A stretch of DNA of 64,000 bases, from positions 1-64,000 of the forward strand of contig BGKB01000204.1 in the NCBI GenBank assembly GCA_003116975.1, given 5' to 3'. The first letter of the stretch is position 1. Every line of letters begins with the position of its first letter. The notes below the pieces were generated by a model. It did not search any database, was not told where the DNA came from, and worked only from the letters and a program-made list of their open reading frames with translations. The translations under genes and the position numbers were made by a program. Positions 1 through 10,696 of the stretch are shown here, piece after piece. The DNA comes from Aurantiochytrium sp. KH105 (taxonomy: Eukaryota; Sar; Bigyra; Thraustochytrida; Thraustochytriidae).

Positions 1-240
1 AATTGACGGACATTGAGGGAAGGTTGTCAACTGCACCGAGTTGCTGCGCAGACTTGAAAGGCACAGAGCGGCCCGTGCGTGAAAAGGGCCCAAAGTGGCG
101 GGAAGTATCGCCGAGATACATGAGGTCCATGAAGAATTTCACCCCCAAGATGTTCTAGGCCTAGGCCTAGTTTCGATGCAGACTCACAGCATGCGAACAA
201 ATATTTATTTTTGCATTTCGAAACACTTTGCGAGCTCTAT
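1..240. other. Downstream flank of the antiporter gene
   Basis: No gene is visible in this edge segment. It holds a short palindromic run (ctaggcctaggcctag) near position 157 and AT-rich sequence just past the antiporter stop codon, which fits a 3' untranslated region. Confidence 0.5.
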
Positions 241-2457
241 CTAGGCAGGCGAGACAGCCTTGTCGCTGTTGCTGACAAAAGAGGCGGTGTCCTCCTTGAG
301 CTGGAGGAGGGCCGGGTTCTTGGAGATCTTGAGGTAGATCTCGGTGAAGATGTCGTAGCGTCCGCTCGGGTGCTCAACGGGCACGGAGATGGCCATCGAC
401 ACAATAATAACTACAATAGCGCCAACCACGAGAGCAGCGCCCGCCGGGTACGATCCAGTGCCGGCCGGGAGGTAGCCGAGGAGGAGCGAAATGAGAAAGA
501 CAGTGAGCGCATAGGGAAGCTGGGTGATAAAGTGACGCCACACGTCGCACTGCGTGGCCGTCGAGGCGAGCACGGTGGTGTCCGAGATGATGCTCGAGTG
601 ATCTCCCGCAACAGCGCCAGAGAGAACGGCAGCAATGGTGCCAAGAACGACGGCCTTGCTGCCGTTTGACACATCAAAGGCGGGAAGCACGACGAGCGGG
701 AACATGATGGCCATCGTGCCCCACGAGGTTCCAGTGCAGAGCGCAATGACAAAGGACATGGAGAAGGTGATGGCAGGAAGGGCGGTGCTAACGTCGTTGT
801 TGACGATGACCTCGTAAAAGAGGGCGTCAGCGCCAATGTCAGTCATAATGTCACCGGTGGCCCAGGCCAGCGAGAGGACAATCAGAGCCGGGAAGATGGT
901 GAGCAGGCCGTTGATCCAGGCATCGAGGCACTCATATACGCTGAGGAGCGGCAGAGGACCTTCCTCGGCGCCAGAAAAGGCATTCTTGATGCCCCCGATC
1001 GAGGGAAACGTTACATTGTCGCCGTCCTTGAACTGGAACTGATAAAAGAGGGCAGCCACGATGCTTGCGGCAAAGGTACCGAAAAGAAGGCCCGAGTACG
1101 AGTCGGCGTTCATGAAGACGTCGCTGGCCGAGGCACCCTCGCCGGCAGAGTCAACGCCAGTGCGGATGAAGACAAAGAGGATGAAAAAGACGAGGAAGAA
1201 GACGGGAACAAGCATGTTAAAGGCCCGGAGCGGCTGGTTCTCTTTTGGCTTGTTTTGCAAGTTCATCTCGCGGCTGGCCTTGTTGCCACCATCACCACCG
1301 TCACGGCGGCCAGTGACGCGAACCTTGCGCTCGGCAACGAGCATGGGGCCGTACTCGCGCTTGGCGAGAATGAGCACGAGCTGGAAGACGATCATGAAGA
1401 ACGGGTAGAAGCGAAAAGGGATGCTTTGGAGGTAGAGACCGTAGCCAGTCTCGGGGTAGCCGTCGGGGACGCCGCCATGACGCGTGATGATGCGCTTGAG
1501 CTCGGCGTCAATAAGACCAGCCTCGTAGCCAGTCCACGAGCTAATGGGGAAGATGGCGGCGATGGGCGCCGAGGTGGCGTCGACGACAAAGGCGAGCTTT
1601 TCGCGAGACACCAAGAGATCGTCCATGATGGGGCGCATCGTGGAGCCCACGACAAGGGCATTGGCGTAGTCATCAAAGAAGATGAGGCAGCCAGCAAGGA
1701 CACCGAGCAGCTGTGCCGCGCGCGAATCCTTGGCGTAGCGGATGAGGGCTTTGGTCAGGCCAAAGACGCCACCGGACTTCTCCATCATGCCCACAAGACC
1801 CGACAGGAAGAGCGTGAACAGCATGACATACTGGTTGTCGACGTTGGCAACAGCGCCCAGAATGTAGGTATCGAGCGAGCTCTTGAAGGCGTCGACAAAG
1901 GAGAACTGGTTGATGATGAAGGCGCCCCAAAAGATGCCCATGTACAGCGAAAGCTCGACGCGCTTGGTGAGGAGAGCGACGCCCAGGGTAATGATGAGGG
2001 GCAGAAGGCTAATGCCGCTGCCAATGACGCTAGGGGTGGCGCCGCTTGCGGATCCGTCCGCAAGAGTCGCGGCCTCGAGGGAGATGAGCACATCGACCGA
2101 GGGCACGCCGCTCGACTCAAAGAGCACCTCACCGACCGAGATGGTATCGGGCAAAAGCATGGACCCGTTGATTGCCTCCGACCCGGTTTGCATTACTTGA
2201 CCATCGACGCTCAGCTGCCAGAAGAGCTCGTCGGTCTCTACGACGGTGTCACTGTCCTCCCAGCTGACGCTGACGAGAACCTCGTAAGGCTCGTTGGTGA
2301 AGAGCGCCTTTTTGGTCTCTCCGGTCGCCAGGATTGCGAACGAGACGTCTCCCGCCGACGGCTCTACGCTCACGCTCATGGCGTCGGCCGGGCCAGCCAT
2401 GCCCAGGGCCGCAACGGCGGTGGCCACTGCGGCGGTGGAAGTCAACACATTCCTCAT
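241..2457 (-). CDS. NhaC-family Na+/H+ antiporter-like membrane protein with N-terminal ectodomain
   Basis: A 738-residue protein starting at ATG 2457. Residues 1-26 look like a cleavable signal peptide (hydrophobic run ending GPADA). Residues 27-145 or so are a soluble, acidic, Ser/Thr-rich stretch. From about residue 147 onward there are many hydrophobic membrane segments. The motifs FFDDYANALVVGS (260-272), DATSAPIAA (293-301), SSWTG (306-310) and, late in the protein, GTSWGTMAIMFP and GDHSSIISDTT match the conserved core of the NhaC antiporter family, which exchanges Na+ for H+ across membranes. Bacterial NhaC proteins are usually shorter; the excess here is the N-terminal ectodomain and a polar loop of about 60 residues in the middle (near 375-430). 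The gene is intronless. Family placement is firm at superfamily level; the ion and the membrane (plasma membrane or endomembrane) are inferred. Confidence 0.85.
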   Translation of the reverse strand: MRNVLTSTAAVATAVAALGMAGPADAMSVSVEPSAGDVSFAILATGETKKALFTNEPYEVLVSVSWEDSDTVVETDELFWQLSVDGQVMQTGSEAINGSMLLPDTISVGEVLFESSGVPSVDVLISLEAATLADGSASGATPSVIGSGISLLPLIITLGVALLTKRVELSLYMGIFWGAFIINQFSFVDAFKSSLDTYILGAVANVDNQYVMLFTLFLSGLVGMMEKSGGVFGLTKALIRYAKDSRAAQLLGVLAGCLIFFDDYANALVVGSTMRPIMDDLLVSREKLAFVVDATSAPIAAIFPISSWTGYEAGLIDAELKRIITRHGGVPDGYPETGYGLYLQSIPFRFYPFFMIVFQLVLILAKREYGPMLVAERKVRVTGRRDGGDGGNKASREMNLQNKPKENQPLRAFNMLVPVFFLVFFILFVFIRTGVDSAGEGASASDVFMNADSYSGLLFGTFAASIVAALFYQFQFKDGDNVTFPSIGGIKNAFSGAEEGPLPLLSVYECLDAWINGLLTIFPALIVLSLAWATGDIMTDIGADALFYEVIVNNDVSTALPAITFSMSFVIALCTGTSWGTMAIMFPLVVLPAFDVSNGSKAVVLGTIAAVLSGAVAGDHSSIISDTTVLASTATQCDVWRHFITQLPYALTVFLISLLLGYLPAGTGSYPAGAALVVGAIVVIIVSMAISVPVEHPSGRYDIFTEIYLKISKNPALLQLKEDTASFVSNSDKAVSPA

Positions 2458-5442
2458 GTTCCTAGTCCCGCTGAATTCGCTCCCAAGGTCGTTCGCCCGA
2501 CGGATGCGGTATTACCTCTCGCTCTCGCTCTCGCTCTCGGCCGATGCGGCTCGGCTCGGCGTTGCGGTTCTGCTGCTCTGCAGCTGGGGCGGGTCTGCTG
2601 CGGTCGCCGTCGATCGATCGCCTTCTTCTGCATGCGCCAGTCGTGAGATGGTAGCATACATACTACATCTGCATCGAGCCAAGCGAGTCCTGACCGCTCC
2701 GCGCATGGCCCTCGGCGCCATGCCACCCCACCGGAGCCTGCAGCTGCAGCAACGTGCAGCAAGCAACACACAACAAGCAGCAACAGCAGCAGCAGCAGCG
2801 CGGTCATGATCTGCGCCGCGTGCGCGTGCCTTCTAGGAAGCCTCGGCGGCGGCCACAGCGGAGAAGCCGCCCGCCTCGAGGTCCTCGAGCACGTGCACGT
2901 GCCGCGATGGCCGCCGGGCCCGGCCGACTGATCAGCGACCACGACCAGCGCCAGCCGCAGCGCCTCGCGGGCGAGCGAACGCGCGAGGAGGCGAGGAGGC
3001 GGAGCTCGGCCGCGGCAGCAAGGGCTGCGTCAAGTTGTCGAGATTGCGAGCGTTGGCGAGCTCATGACGAGCATCGACCGTGGCAGCTCGGGCAGCTCGG
3101 CAACTGCGCCGCGCGCCCCTGACTCGAGCGTTGCGCCGTCTGCAACGAGGACCTCGCGCCGCGCAGCGCGGTCTTGACTCGCCCGTCGGCCGAGCCGGGC
3201 TGCGCGAAGACCCGCGCAGGCCTGCGAGGTCTCGAGCTCATCGACAAAATCGTCGAGGCCGTGCCCGTGCCCGCTTCAAGTTGCCCACGCTCGAGCAGGC
3301 CGGCCCGCGCCGCGAGGGAGGGCGGCTCCGCGGGCCGATCAGGATCGCCAGGCGCGGGCGCCTCGATCGGCCGCATGTCGACTCGCGCGAGCGGAAAGCG
3401 GTCCGCGAAGGCGGCGGTGGTAGTGTGCGTCGTACGTACCAAGGCGATGTAGCAATACACCATGGGACCGAGGGCCGGGTGCACACCTCGGGCATCATCA
3501 AAAGCATCGCCGATCAATCATCACGGCACCACACCCTCGCTCTCTACACCATCCACCCACACCTCTGCCACTCGGCTGCAGGCCGAGCTGGGAGAACAGA
3601 ACTTCGCGCGGCGATTCTTCGCAGGCGTGGCACGCACGGCAGCAGCCGGAGCAGCCGCAGCCTGCCGATCAGACATCTCGACATGCTAGACTCGCCTCGC
3701 GCGACCCAAAACTTGCAGAAATCCAAGCACGTCTTCGTCGGCCGCTGCTGCTGCTGCTGCCTGCTGCAGCTGAGCGAAAGCCGCGCGGCATGCGATGCTG
3801 GCAGTGGTGTGGCAGCAACGCCAAACCTTTCATCGCGCGAGCGGGATCGACCCGGAATCGCTGGAGTACATAAAATCGGATGCTTCCGAGTGGCGAGCAG
3901 CCGCACGCGTGTCTTCCGGGACCTCTTTCGCTGCTGGGTCGAATGTACTCACTCTGCGAGAATGGTCGGGACCTCTACCCGGCGGCGCGCGCTCGGAGGC
4001 CGCGGGTTCTTGACCAAGAGATGGGCTGCTGCTGCTGCTGGAAGCAACAACAGCCAACCATCCGCCCGACCAACAGAGTCACTGCCAGTGCCAGGTGCGG
4101 GAGCTTTCACCATCCGATGACGGCTGCAGTGCAGCAGCGGCACAAGTTACAAGTTTTTCATCGAAGCAGGACTCCAGGATTGCAGCCTGCAGCTGCTGCC
4201 TGCAGCTGGATGCAGTGCAGACAAGAGGACGTCATTTTGATTATTGCCACAAAATCGTGATAGGAAATGGTTGATTCCGAGGTCATTGAAAAGCAATAGC
4301 AAGAGCTGCAAGGCAATAAGAATGGGAACGCCGGATGGATAATCTCATAGGCAGTGAGTGCCTCATTATCCTGCCCATCGAAGCCTTAGCAGCAGCAGCC
4401 GCTTGCACGTGGTCGCCCGAAAAATCAACGTCTCGTAAAAACCCAGCTTTGTCAAGGCATAGTGTAACACAGCAAGAGCATGAGCAGCAGCAAGCACAGC
4501 AAGGTCATGAGAAGGCTCGCTGTCGGTGCGGCAGGCAGGCTGCGGTCGGGAAATCACACCTTGTACTTCTCTTGCATGCGAGTTTGCTCAATCTTGAGAG
4601 GGACATTCTCTATCCAAGGTATAATTTTTTAAGCTGCTGCGCAGGCTGCAATGCTGCTCGTGTCGCGGTCGGAGGTTTCCACACTCGTGAGCCCGGCAGG
4701 CAGCTGCAGTTTTCCCTTCCGCGAGTAACAGCGACTTGTTCCCGCACGAACTCGCGCAAGCAGGGAAGGGCATGCGCGCGCGCAATTACTCCTCGGGCCC
4801 GAGCAATTTCGCGCGAGCAGTTTTGCGCGAGCAGCCTCTTTTGTCGTGTCTTGCGTTGTCTGGACTGGTCTTGATGATGAAGATTTGAGAAGGTAGTCGC
4901 GAAAGTACGCCCTTGCACGCGCTTCAATCGGGGCAGGCGCGTGAAATCCGCTCCGGTCTGTCGACACGTTGTAGCCGCCGTGAAAGTGTCGACTGGCTGG
5001 CTGACTGGCTGCACCTGGACCGTAGAAAGGAGAAGAAGAAGCAGCAGCAGATCTTCGAAGGCCACCGATTTGACATGAATTGTCCATCTCCTGCGACTCC
5101 TGCCTTGTATCATTGGCTGGTCGGTACAACAAGAGGAGCTCGGAGAGATATTCCTCGAGAAGCGCGTGCGTTACGGAACCAGACAGGCCTATTACGTAGT
5201 ACGAAACGTTCGCTTTACTATTCTTTCCTGTCACAGTGCTCAGCAATGACGCATGAGGCAAGAAAAGCGAACTTCTCTGCAATTGCAGTGCTTGGAGCAG
5301 CCAAGACCCAAGGCTGCTGTAACGCGTTGCAAGTCTCCAAGTCACGAGAAAGTTGATTCTTAAGAAGCCTATCGCAGGTGTAAGTAAGCCTAGGTCCAGC
5401 AAGGCTTTGCCAGATTCCATGGAGTTTCTGCAATTTACTCGT

Positions 5443-5604
5443 ATGAACAAGCGCTGAAGTGAACATACACATCCTACCTCTCGAAATCAGACTCTGCATT
5501 GCCAAACACAATCTCTCTCGCGCATGAACAAGCGCTGAAGTGAACATACCCATCCTTCCTCTCGAAATCAGACTTTGCATTGCCAAACACAATCTCTCTC
5601 GCTT
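5443..5604. repeat. 81-bp tandem duplication, two copies
   Basis: Two adjacent copies, 5443-5523 and 5524-5604, each beginning atgaacaagcgctgaagtga. They differ at only a few positions by eye. The period (81) is a multiple of three, which explains why an open frame passes through on the minus strand; that is not evidence for a gene. Confidence 0.85.
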
Positions 5605-6268
5605 TCGACGTGACATCGTAGATCCGAGGCCCACGTTTCAAACCTTCAAGTGCTCAACCTAACCTCGTAGCACTAGTCAGTCGAATTGCTTCTGTTTCCA
5701 CAACTCAAATTGCCAATGCACGTCCAGCCATCATCAATGGATGGTCTATCAGCAGCCCATCGGATTTTGTCGGACGTTCTCAGGCCCTGCCCAGGCTGCA
5801 GCTGACTACGTTGAGAACGGCGTGATGTCCGCGCGAGCGCATCTTCATAAAGTTCCAGGTCTTCAGGCAGTCACTGATACCGTCACGTCACGTAGTACCC
5901 TCTCACAGCGCTTCAGCCACGGATTCACTGTCAGGAAGATGCTGGTGCCGGTTCGCAATGCCTCATCGACTCCATGCGGATGCTGGTTGCAGGCTCTCTC
6001 GCCGCCACGCCTCGCCGCAACTGCTGGCATGGCTGGTTTCCCCGAGGCGCAAGGCAGTAACTCTAACCCGGCAGAGCGTCTTCGCGCCCGTCTCTCGCCG
6101 AATCCCATCGCGCATCTTGCCCGCGTTCTTGCTCTATTTGCGTGCAAATGCTTGTGTTGTTGTTGCTATGGCGTCGCGGCTGTCCCGATCTTTGATCGAC
6201 TAGGACTCGATCTCAACGTCCGGAAGCCACACCACGCAAGGCAATACGCCACAGAGTCATGATGCATA

Positions 6269-6270
6269 CG

Positions 6271-6304
<34 letters not shown>
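6269..6304. repeat. TGCG tetranucleotide microsatellite
   Basis: About nine uninterrupted tgcg units. No gene is associated. Confidence 0.95.
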
Positions 6305-6305
<1 letters not shown>

Positions 6306-7534
6306 ATGGGGAAAAGGAAAAAGGCCAACTCGGATGCTCTCCCCGGCTCGTCGCGAATCGAATACGTTCTAAAATCCTTTACGTTGATTCTTCGCAGCTC
6401 TTCGGTTTGGAGGAGACCGGCTCGAAGCGCGAACGTGATTGTTTTCGAGTTCTCGCGCTGCTGCTTGTAGGGGCCACTCCGGATCGGGCTTTGGCGTGGG
6501 GCTCTTTTCGATTTCTATCTTGCGGCTGGCATGACTGGCTCGGGAGACGATAAAAAAACCGCCATTAGCGCCACGAGCGACGGCTCTCAGCTCATCATTG
6601 CCATTGTAATTGCGGCCCGAAACGTGCCGCCGCGGCCTTTCGCAGACCGCTTCTGCGTCGTCGCCGGCTGCCGCTGCTGCGCCTCATGCACAATAAAAGC
6701 ACGTGGTAGTACATACATCCTACACCGGCACGAGACCGGCCGCGACGGGTCGAAGCATTGCGCGGCGTCCTTATAAGTTAGGGCGCGACACAGCCTTTTA
6801 GTGATCAACGCAGCAGCAGCAGCTGCAGCTACAGCTACCAGCGGCTCGCTTCCGAGTCGCCACTTCTGCGGTGCTTTGCAGCACAGGCGTGATTGACTGA
6901 CGGGGCGTTGTCGAGCGAGGGTCGATTGAAAGGTCCATGGACGGAGCGAAGGATCACTCGGCGATTGGAACGGATTGCCCCTGGATATCGATCGAAGGTG
7001 TTTCCATCCTCGACTCGGTTGCGGAGCTTTTGCAAAATCGCGATAACCCCGAGGGCACGATGCAGAGCCGCCCGCGCGTGATTCCTCAACGCGGGGCTTT
7101 TCGGCGAAGACACTGAATGGAGATAAGAACAAGAGGTAGAAGCCGCGGGGAGAACGGAACAGTAGGCAGAAGAAGACTCCTCGCGCGTGTCCCCCATTCA
7201 GCCCTCGCCACACCTGGCTCTAAAGGGGCTGGAAATTGCCGCCAGCCACACCAGCTGCAGACCCAAGGCACGGGACCCCCTTTCCACCGCCTCAAAAACC
7301 CGCCCCCGCCGGGGTGAGGAATCGAGAGCCGTGGCTTGCGAGCTCTACCGCACCTTGACAGTGAAGCAAGCAAACAAAACACGCGAAACGGCGCCCGAAT
7401 TCGGTATGGCAGTTAGTCGTTTCGTAACGTATCAGACGGCGCGACGCTTGAACCCACAGCTGGCTAGGAGTAGGCTAGGCGGCAGCTAGCTAGCTGGCGT
7501 GGGATCTTGGATGCCAAAGTGAAGTGAACCTGGC

Positions 7535-9436
7535 CACGAGCAAACCCGCTTTTCAGGACGGACGCGAACAACCCGCGTCTGGCCCTTGACGCACGCGTTT
7601 TGCGGCGAGCAAAGCCTTATCGTAACGCCATTGCGCGCAGAGGGCGGAGGGAGACCTGCGCGTCCTGCGCATAAAGAAATCCGTCTTCATCGACCGACCG
7701 ACGACCCAAAGGGCGAGCGAGCAATCCTCGATCTGCTGCGCGAGCACGAGGAAAGAGAAGAGAAAAGAGGACGACTTACACGGGCGATGATGAATGGTCT
7801 ATACGGCGGACGTGCAGGCCTGGCCAAGGTGCTTCTCGTTGCGCTAGTGTTCGTCGTAACCTTTTCGAGCTTTGATCAGGAGAGCAAAGAGGCCTCGCTG
7901 CTGAGGCGAGGAAATACGATCACGAGTGTGTGGGTCCCGGGGGGAGGCCTTATCGATCGCTTCGAGGGCATGCGCGCCTCGGACTCCAAGAGCTCCCGGA
8001 GTGGCCTTGCCGCATTCTTACGAGACCCTTCTACCGTCAAACCTCCAACGTACGTGAGGGCCTCCTCGCTGCCCTACCGATTCGCGGGCGACTTTATCGA
8101 GAACGAGATGAGTGAAACCTTCATTGGGCACAAGCTTTCCAACCAAACAGACGCTATGCGTAGGAAGGAGGAAAACGTTATGGCGAGAGTCTTCGCGAGC
8201 CTGGACGACGAACCTCTGGAGTGCATAGTGCGGATCGCCAACTGGCTTTTCCAGGTCGCGCAGGCCTGGGATGACAATCTTGCCGTCACCGATGAAGGCA
8301 GACACTCCCTCGACCGATGGCTCTCGACGAAGCCGGATGGCATAAGTGTCGCTCAAGATCTCGATACTTCGCCTCTGATTCAATACAACGCAGTGCTCGG
8401 CAAATTCTTCTTTTCTGCACCGAAGTCGAAACGTGACCTCGCGCCGATGTCTGACTTTGCTGAAGCAACAGAGGTTGTAAGACAAAATAAATCGAGTGGG
8501 CGATCCGGTATCACATTTGTCAAGGATATGGTCGCGAACCTTGTGCGCACTCGTGAAATTTCAGGACCAAAGGCTGGAGAGCTCCTTCGCTTGGCGGAAA
8601 AGAAAAACCTTTCGCTCGAAAGCTGGCAACATCTTTTGGTAGTGACGCTTGGCGTGACAGATGGCCAGGCCTCACTAGCCAAGTTTGCACAGTCATGGCG
8701 ACGCATCAAAGCGAGTGACCTTCAGGCTTTCAAAACGCAGAGCATCGAAGGCCAACTTGAGACTCTTGCTTCTATATCTGGGATGTTGGATCAACTAGCA
8801 TTGGCCTGCGAAGAGTCGCCGTACTTTAATATACTGTTCCGGGATGCGTTCTACGTCTTTCTAATTTCGCCATCGATCAAGTAAAATATTTTAGGCTTAC
8901 ATCCGCCCACATCGTAGCGAAAATGTTAGAATAAAAAAACGTTATGGAATCACTGGTAGGCCTACTACCGTTGCTCAACATTTCCAAACTTGGAGAACAT
9001 AAAGCCTCTTGTGCGTCTCGCGCTTCAGGTATGAACAAGGGACGCACAAGGCTCCGAGCATCGAATTGAGCTCCGTCGAGACTCGTCGCTTGCCATTCCT
9101 CATCACTTTCAATGACCTTGACTTCCTTTGTTCTCCTCGTGCAACGCCGTGCAAACCACTTCATTTTTGTTGGCAATGTGCTTCCCCTTTCCCCCTTTCC
9201 CTGTACAACACGACAAATCGCCCTCGAGCTCTCTCCGCCATCGCACATCCCCACCCCCAACTCCAAGCTCCCAATCTCCTCGCTCCTCTTACGCATTCAG
9301 CAACCTAAACCAACACCCTGCACAGGCCTCTTTCCCCTTTTCCGTTTTCGTCCGCTTGCACGCTTCGTCCATCGTACGATCGGATCGCGTCTTCGCACAC
9401 GAAATTCTCGCTCTTGCGCTTTGCCTCTTCCTGCCG
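7535..9436 (+). repeat. Segmental duplication, module A (direct copy of 13485-16016)
   Basis: This block holds a 5' flank (about 7535-7786), the gene at 7787-8884 and a 3' flank. All three parts recur in the same order and orientation at 13485-16016. The 3' flank (9044-9436) is very close to 15615-16016: about ten substitutions and two indels over roughly 385 aligned bases, counted by eye. A 10-bp indel within this block shows that it is not under coding constraint. The coding parts are more diverged. Module B has about 0.7 kb extra between the gene and the 3' flank. Confidence 0.85.
7787..8884 (+). CDS. Unknown membrane or secreted protein, duplicated family, copy A
   Basis: I do not recognise this family. 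The start chosen is the first ATG of an ATG-ATG pair (7787), giving 365 residues; the same ATG pair occurs in copy B, and no in-frame ATG lies upstream in either copy. Residues 11-30 or so (AKVLLVALVFVVTF) form one hydrophobic helix, read as a signal peptide or signal anchor; the rest is soluble and mixed helical. Conserved stretches shared with copy B include DRFEGMRAS, SETFIG, AQAWDDNLAVTDE, LGKFFF, and near the C-terminus LSLESWQHLLVVTLGVTDG and AQSWRRIKASD. The C-terminus is hydrophobic (FYVFLIS). GC looks lower than in neighbouring housekeeping genes. Role unknown; its place next to a Crinkler-like gene suggests accessory, possibly conflict-related function, which is inference only. Confidence 0.75.
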   Translation: MMNGLYGGRAGLAKVLLVALVFVVTFSSFDQESKEASLLRRGNTITSVWVPGGGLIDRFEGMRASDSKSSRSGLAAFLRDPSTVKPPTYVRASSLPYRFAGDFIENEMSETFIGHKLSNQTDAMRRKEENVMARVFASLDDEPLECIVRIANWLFQVAQAWDDNLAVTDEGRHSLDRWLSTKPDGISVAQDLDTSPLIQYNAVLGKFFFSAPKSKRDLAPMSDFAEATEVVRQNKSSGRSGITFVKDMVANLVRTREISGPKAGELLRLAEKKNLSLESWQHLLVVTLGVTDGQASLAKFAQSWRRIKASDLQAFKTQSIEGQLETLASISGMLDQLALACEESPYFNILFRDAFYVFLISPSIK

Positions 9437-9922
9437 ATGACACCGCCGATGTCCATGCTTGAGGCGGGATCTGCTTAGTGGCCAATGCGCTGGAAAGCCA
9501 TGCCCCACTGGCGGCGCCCGCTGGACGATGGCGAGGCCGCATTAACGCCCTGCTCGCACATGGCGCGCCCAAGAACTTCATTCCGAGTCCACGGCAGTTC
9601 GCGTCGTCCCATCCTTGATCGCAACGCATTCATTTCACGCCGCTCCTTGCGGTACTGGCGCTCGCGGCGGAACTCGCGCGGCCTTGCCTCCCAACCAGCC
9701 CCTTTCGATGAGGCGATTTCTCCACTCGGCAATCCTCGGCCGCAGAATCTCGCGTCCCACATCCTTGGCAAATAGCCCTATTTGACAAGCGAATGAACGG
9801 AGAGTTCGTGGAGCCGCGACCGTGCGAAAGACGCCGCAATTGTCCAAATTCTGCACAAGTTTGCCCGGGTAATAAACTAGTGCCAAAACGCACTTCAGAA
9901 AGAAACATACAGCGGGGACGTT
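9437..9922. other. Intergenic stretch between module A and the NTPase ORF
   Basis: No gene supported. Short open frames on both strands lack domain signals. It contains the left copy of the 40-bp direct repeat at 9864-9903, which ends 19 bp before the NTPase ORF start codon. Confidence 0.5.
9864..9903. repeat. Left copy of a ~40-bp direct repeat around the NTPase/Crinkler pair
   Basis: Begins cccgggtaataaac and ends near cttcagaaag. It aligns with 13257-13296 (cccgggataaatc...cttcagacaag) at roughly 34 of 40 positions by eye, in the same orientation. Together the copies bracket a 3.4-kb interval. Confidence 0.6.
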
Positions 9923-10696
9923 ATGAACTTGGTCTCAATGGCGACGAAAAAGGAGGCTATGTACGAATCCGCAATCGCTACATTCACCACAGATGCGAGT
10001 ATCCCAGACGACAGAATCAACTTCGCAAAAGGCTTATTTGAATACAGTTCGTCGCTCACCCTCGAACAATTTAAGGAGGACCTCAAGTACATCGCAATCG
10101 CAACAAATGATCCGGCCAATATCCCCCATAAACCAAATGGTTACGACACAGGGTGCGAACTCCTCGCAGCGCGAGCACACCTACGGACATACATGGAAAC
10201 AGAACTCCCGAGAAGCCCCGAAACTTTGACTGGCGTGGAACAGATTTTGGAGTACAGCAAATTGGCGCGGGAAAAGCTGGATGCATACCTTTTGGCGAAC
10301 CATCACCCGTCTATTCCAAAGGACCTCCTCGAGGAGGCTCTGATCGACGAGATGAGCTTGTTCACGGCCGGAGCATTAAGTACATCGAACAAACTCACCG
10401 CCTCTGAGTGGGGCAACATGGTCCGGGACGCGAACAAAAAGCCCGGAAACGGTATCACAACGAAACCCAACTGGGCGGGGGCTATCGATGACAATATTGG
10501 CGTTAGAAACACACGCGCGACACTGTTCCTGTACGGCCCCGGAGGAACGGGTAAGTCGGCCCTCTTCGACTACTTCCAGAACAAGGGGACCAAAATTGTG
10601 CGCGTATCAGGCGCCGGCAACGAAGCGTTACTGGGAGGATTCGAACGGACCCTCGACAACGCCTTCCCCTTTCTTATCTTTCCTCCTGCATTGTGA
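9923..10696 (+). CDS. P-loop NTPase-like ORF, looks 3'-truncated
   Basis: A 257-residue frame starting at ATG 9923. Residues 1-195 are mostly helical with no recognised domain. Residues 200-212 (TLFLYGPGGTGKS) are a clean Walker A P-loop after a beta-strand, as in AAA/STAND-type NTPases. The frame ends only about 45 residues later, so no Walker B, sensor or arginine-finger region is present; known NTPase domains need at least another 100 residues. It looks like a broken or rearranged gene. Its last 69 bases overlap the end of the Crinkler-like gene on the opposite strand. NTPase modules are known partners of Crinkler effector domains, so this may be the remnant of such a gene. Confidence 0.5.
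   Translation: MNLVSMATKKEAMYESAIATFTTDASIPDDRINFAKGLFEYSSSLTLEQFKEDLKYIAIATNDPANIPHKPNGYDTGCELLAARAHLRTYMETELPRSPETLTGVEQILEYSKLAREKLDAYLLANHHPSIPKDLLEEALIDEMSLFTAGALSTSNKLTASEWGNMVRDANKKPGNGITTKPNWAGAIDDNIGVRNTRATLFLYGPGGTGKSALFDYFQNKGTKIVRVSGAGNEALLGGFERTLDNAFPFLIFPPAL

Larger units (their letters stand above)
2458..7480. other. Long stretch without a convincing gene
   Basis: About 5 kb with many overlapping short open frames on both strands, none with recognisable domains. Composition is repetitive: CAG/CTG-rich runs (2780-2805, 3745-3770, 4025-4050, 5035-5055), purine-rich and CpG-rich segments, an 81-bp tandem duplication and a TGCG tetranucleotide tract (listed separately). A promoter for the antiporter gene is expected just upstream of 2457, but no specific element can be named. 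Confidence 0.5.

Noticed and set aside
3080-4120. A 346-codon plus-strand open frame
   Set aside because: Arg/Ser/Cys-rich with no domain, overlaps equally long frames on the other strand, and includes CTG-repeat translations; typical of GC-rich noncoding DNA.
7700-7960. RxLR-dEER-type effector motif in the duplicated protein family
   Set aside because: The EER-like residues lie upstream of the hydrophobic helix and of the chosen start, and the LLRR after the helix is not conserved as RxLR in copy B.
9128-9478. Open frames in the duplicated 3' flanks (also 15700-16020) as a conserved small protein
   Set aside because: A 10-bp indel between two otherwise near-identical copies breaks frame correspondence in every frame, so conservation is not of coding type.
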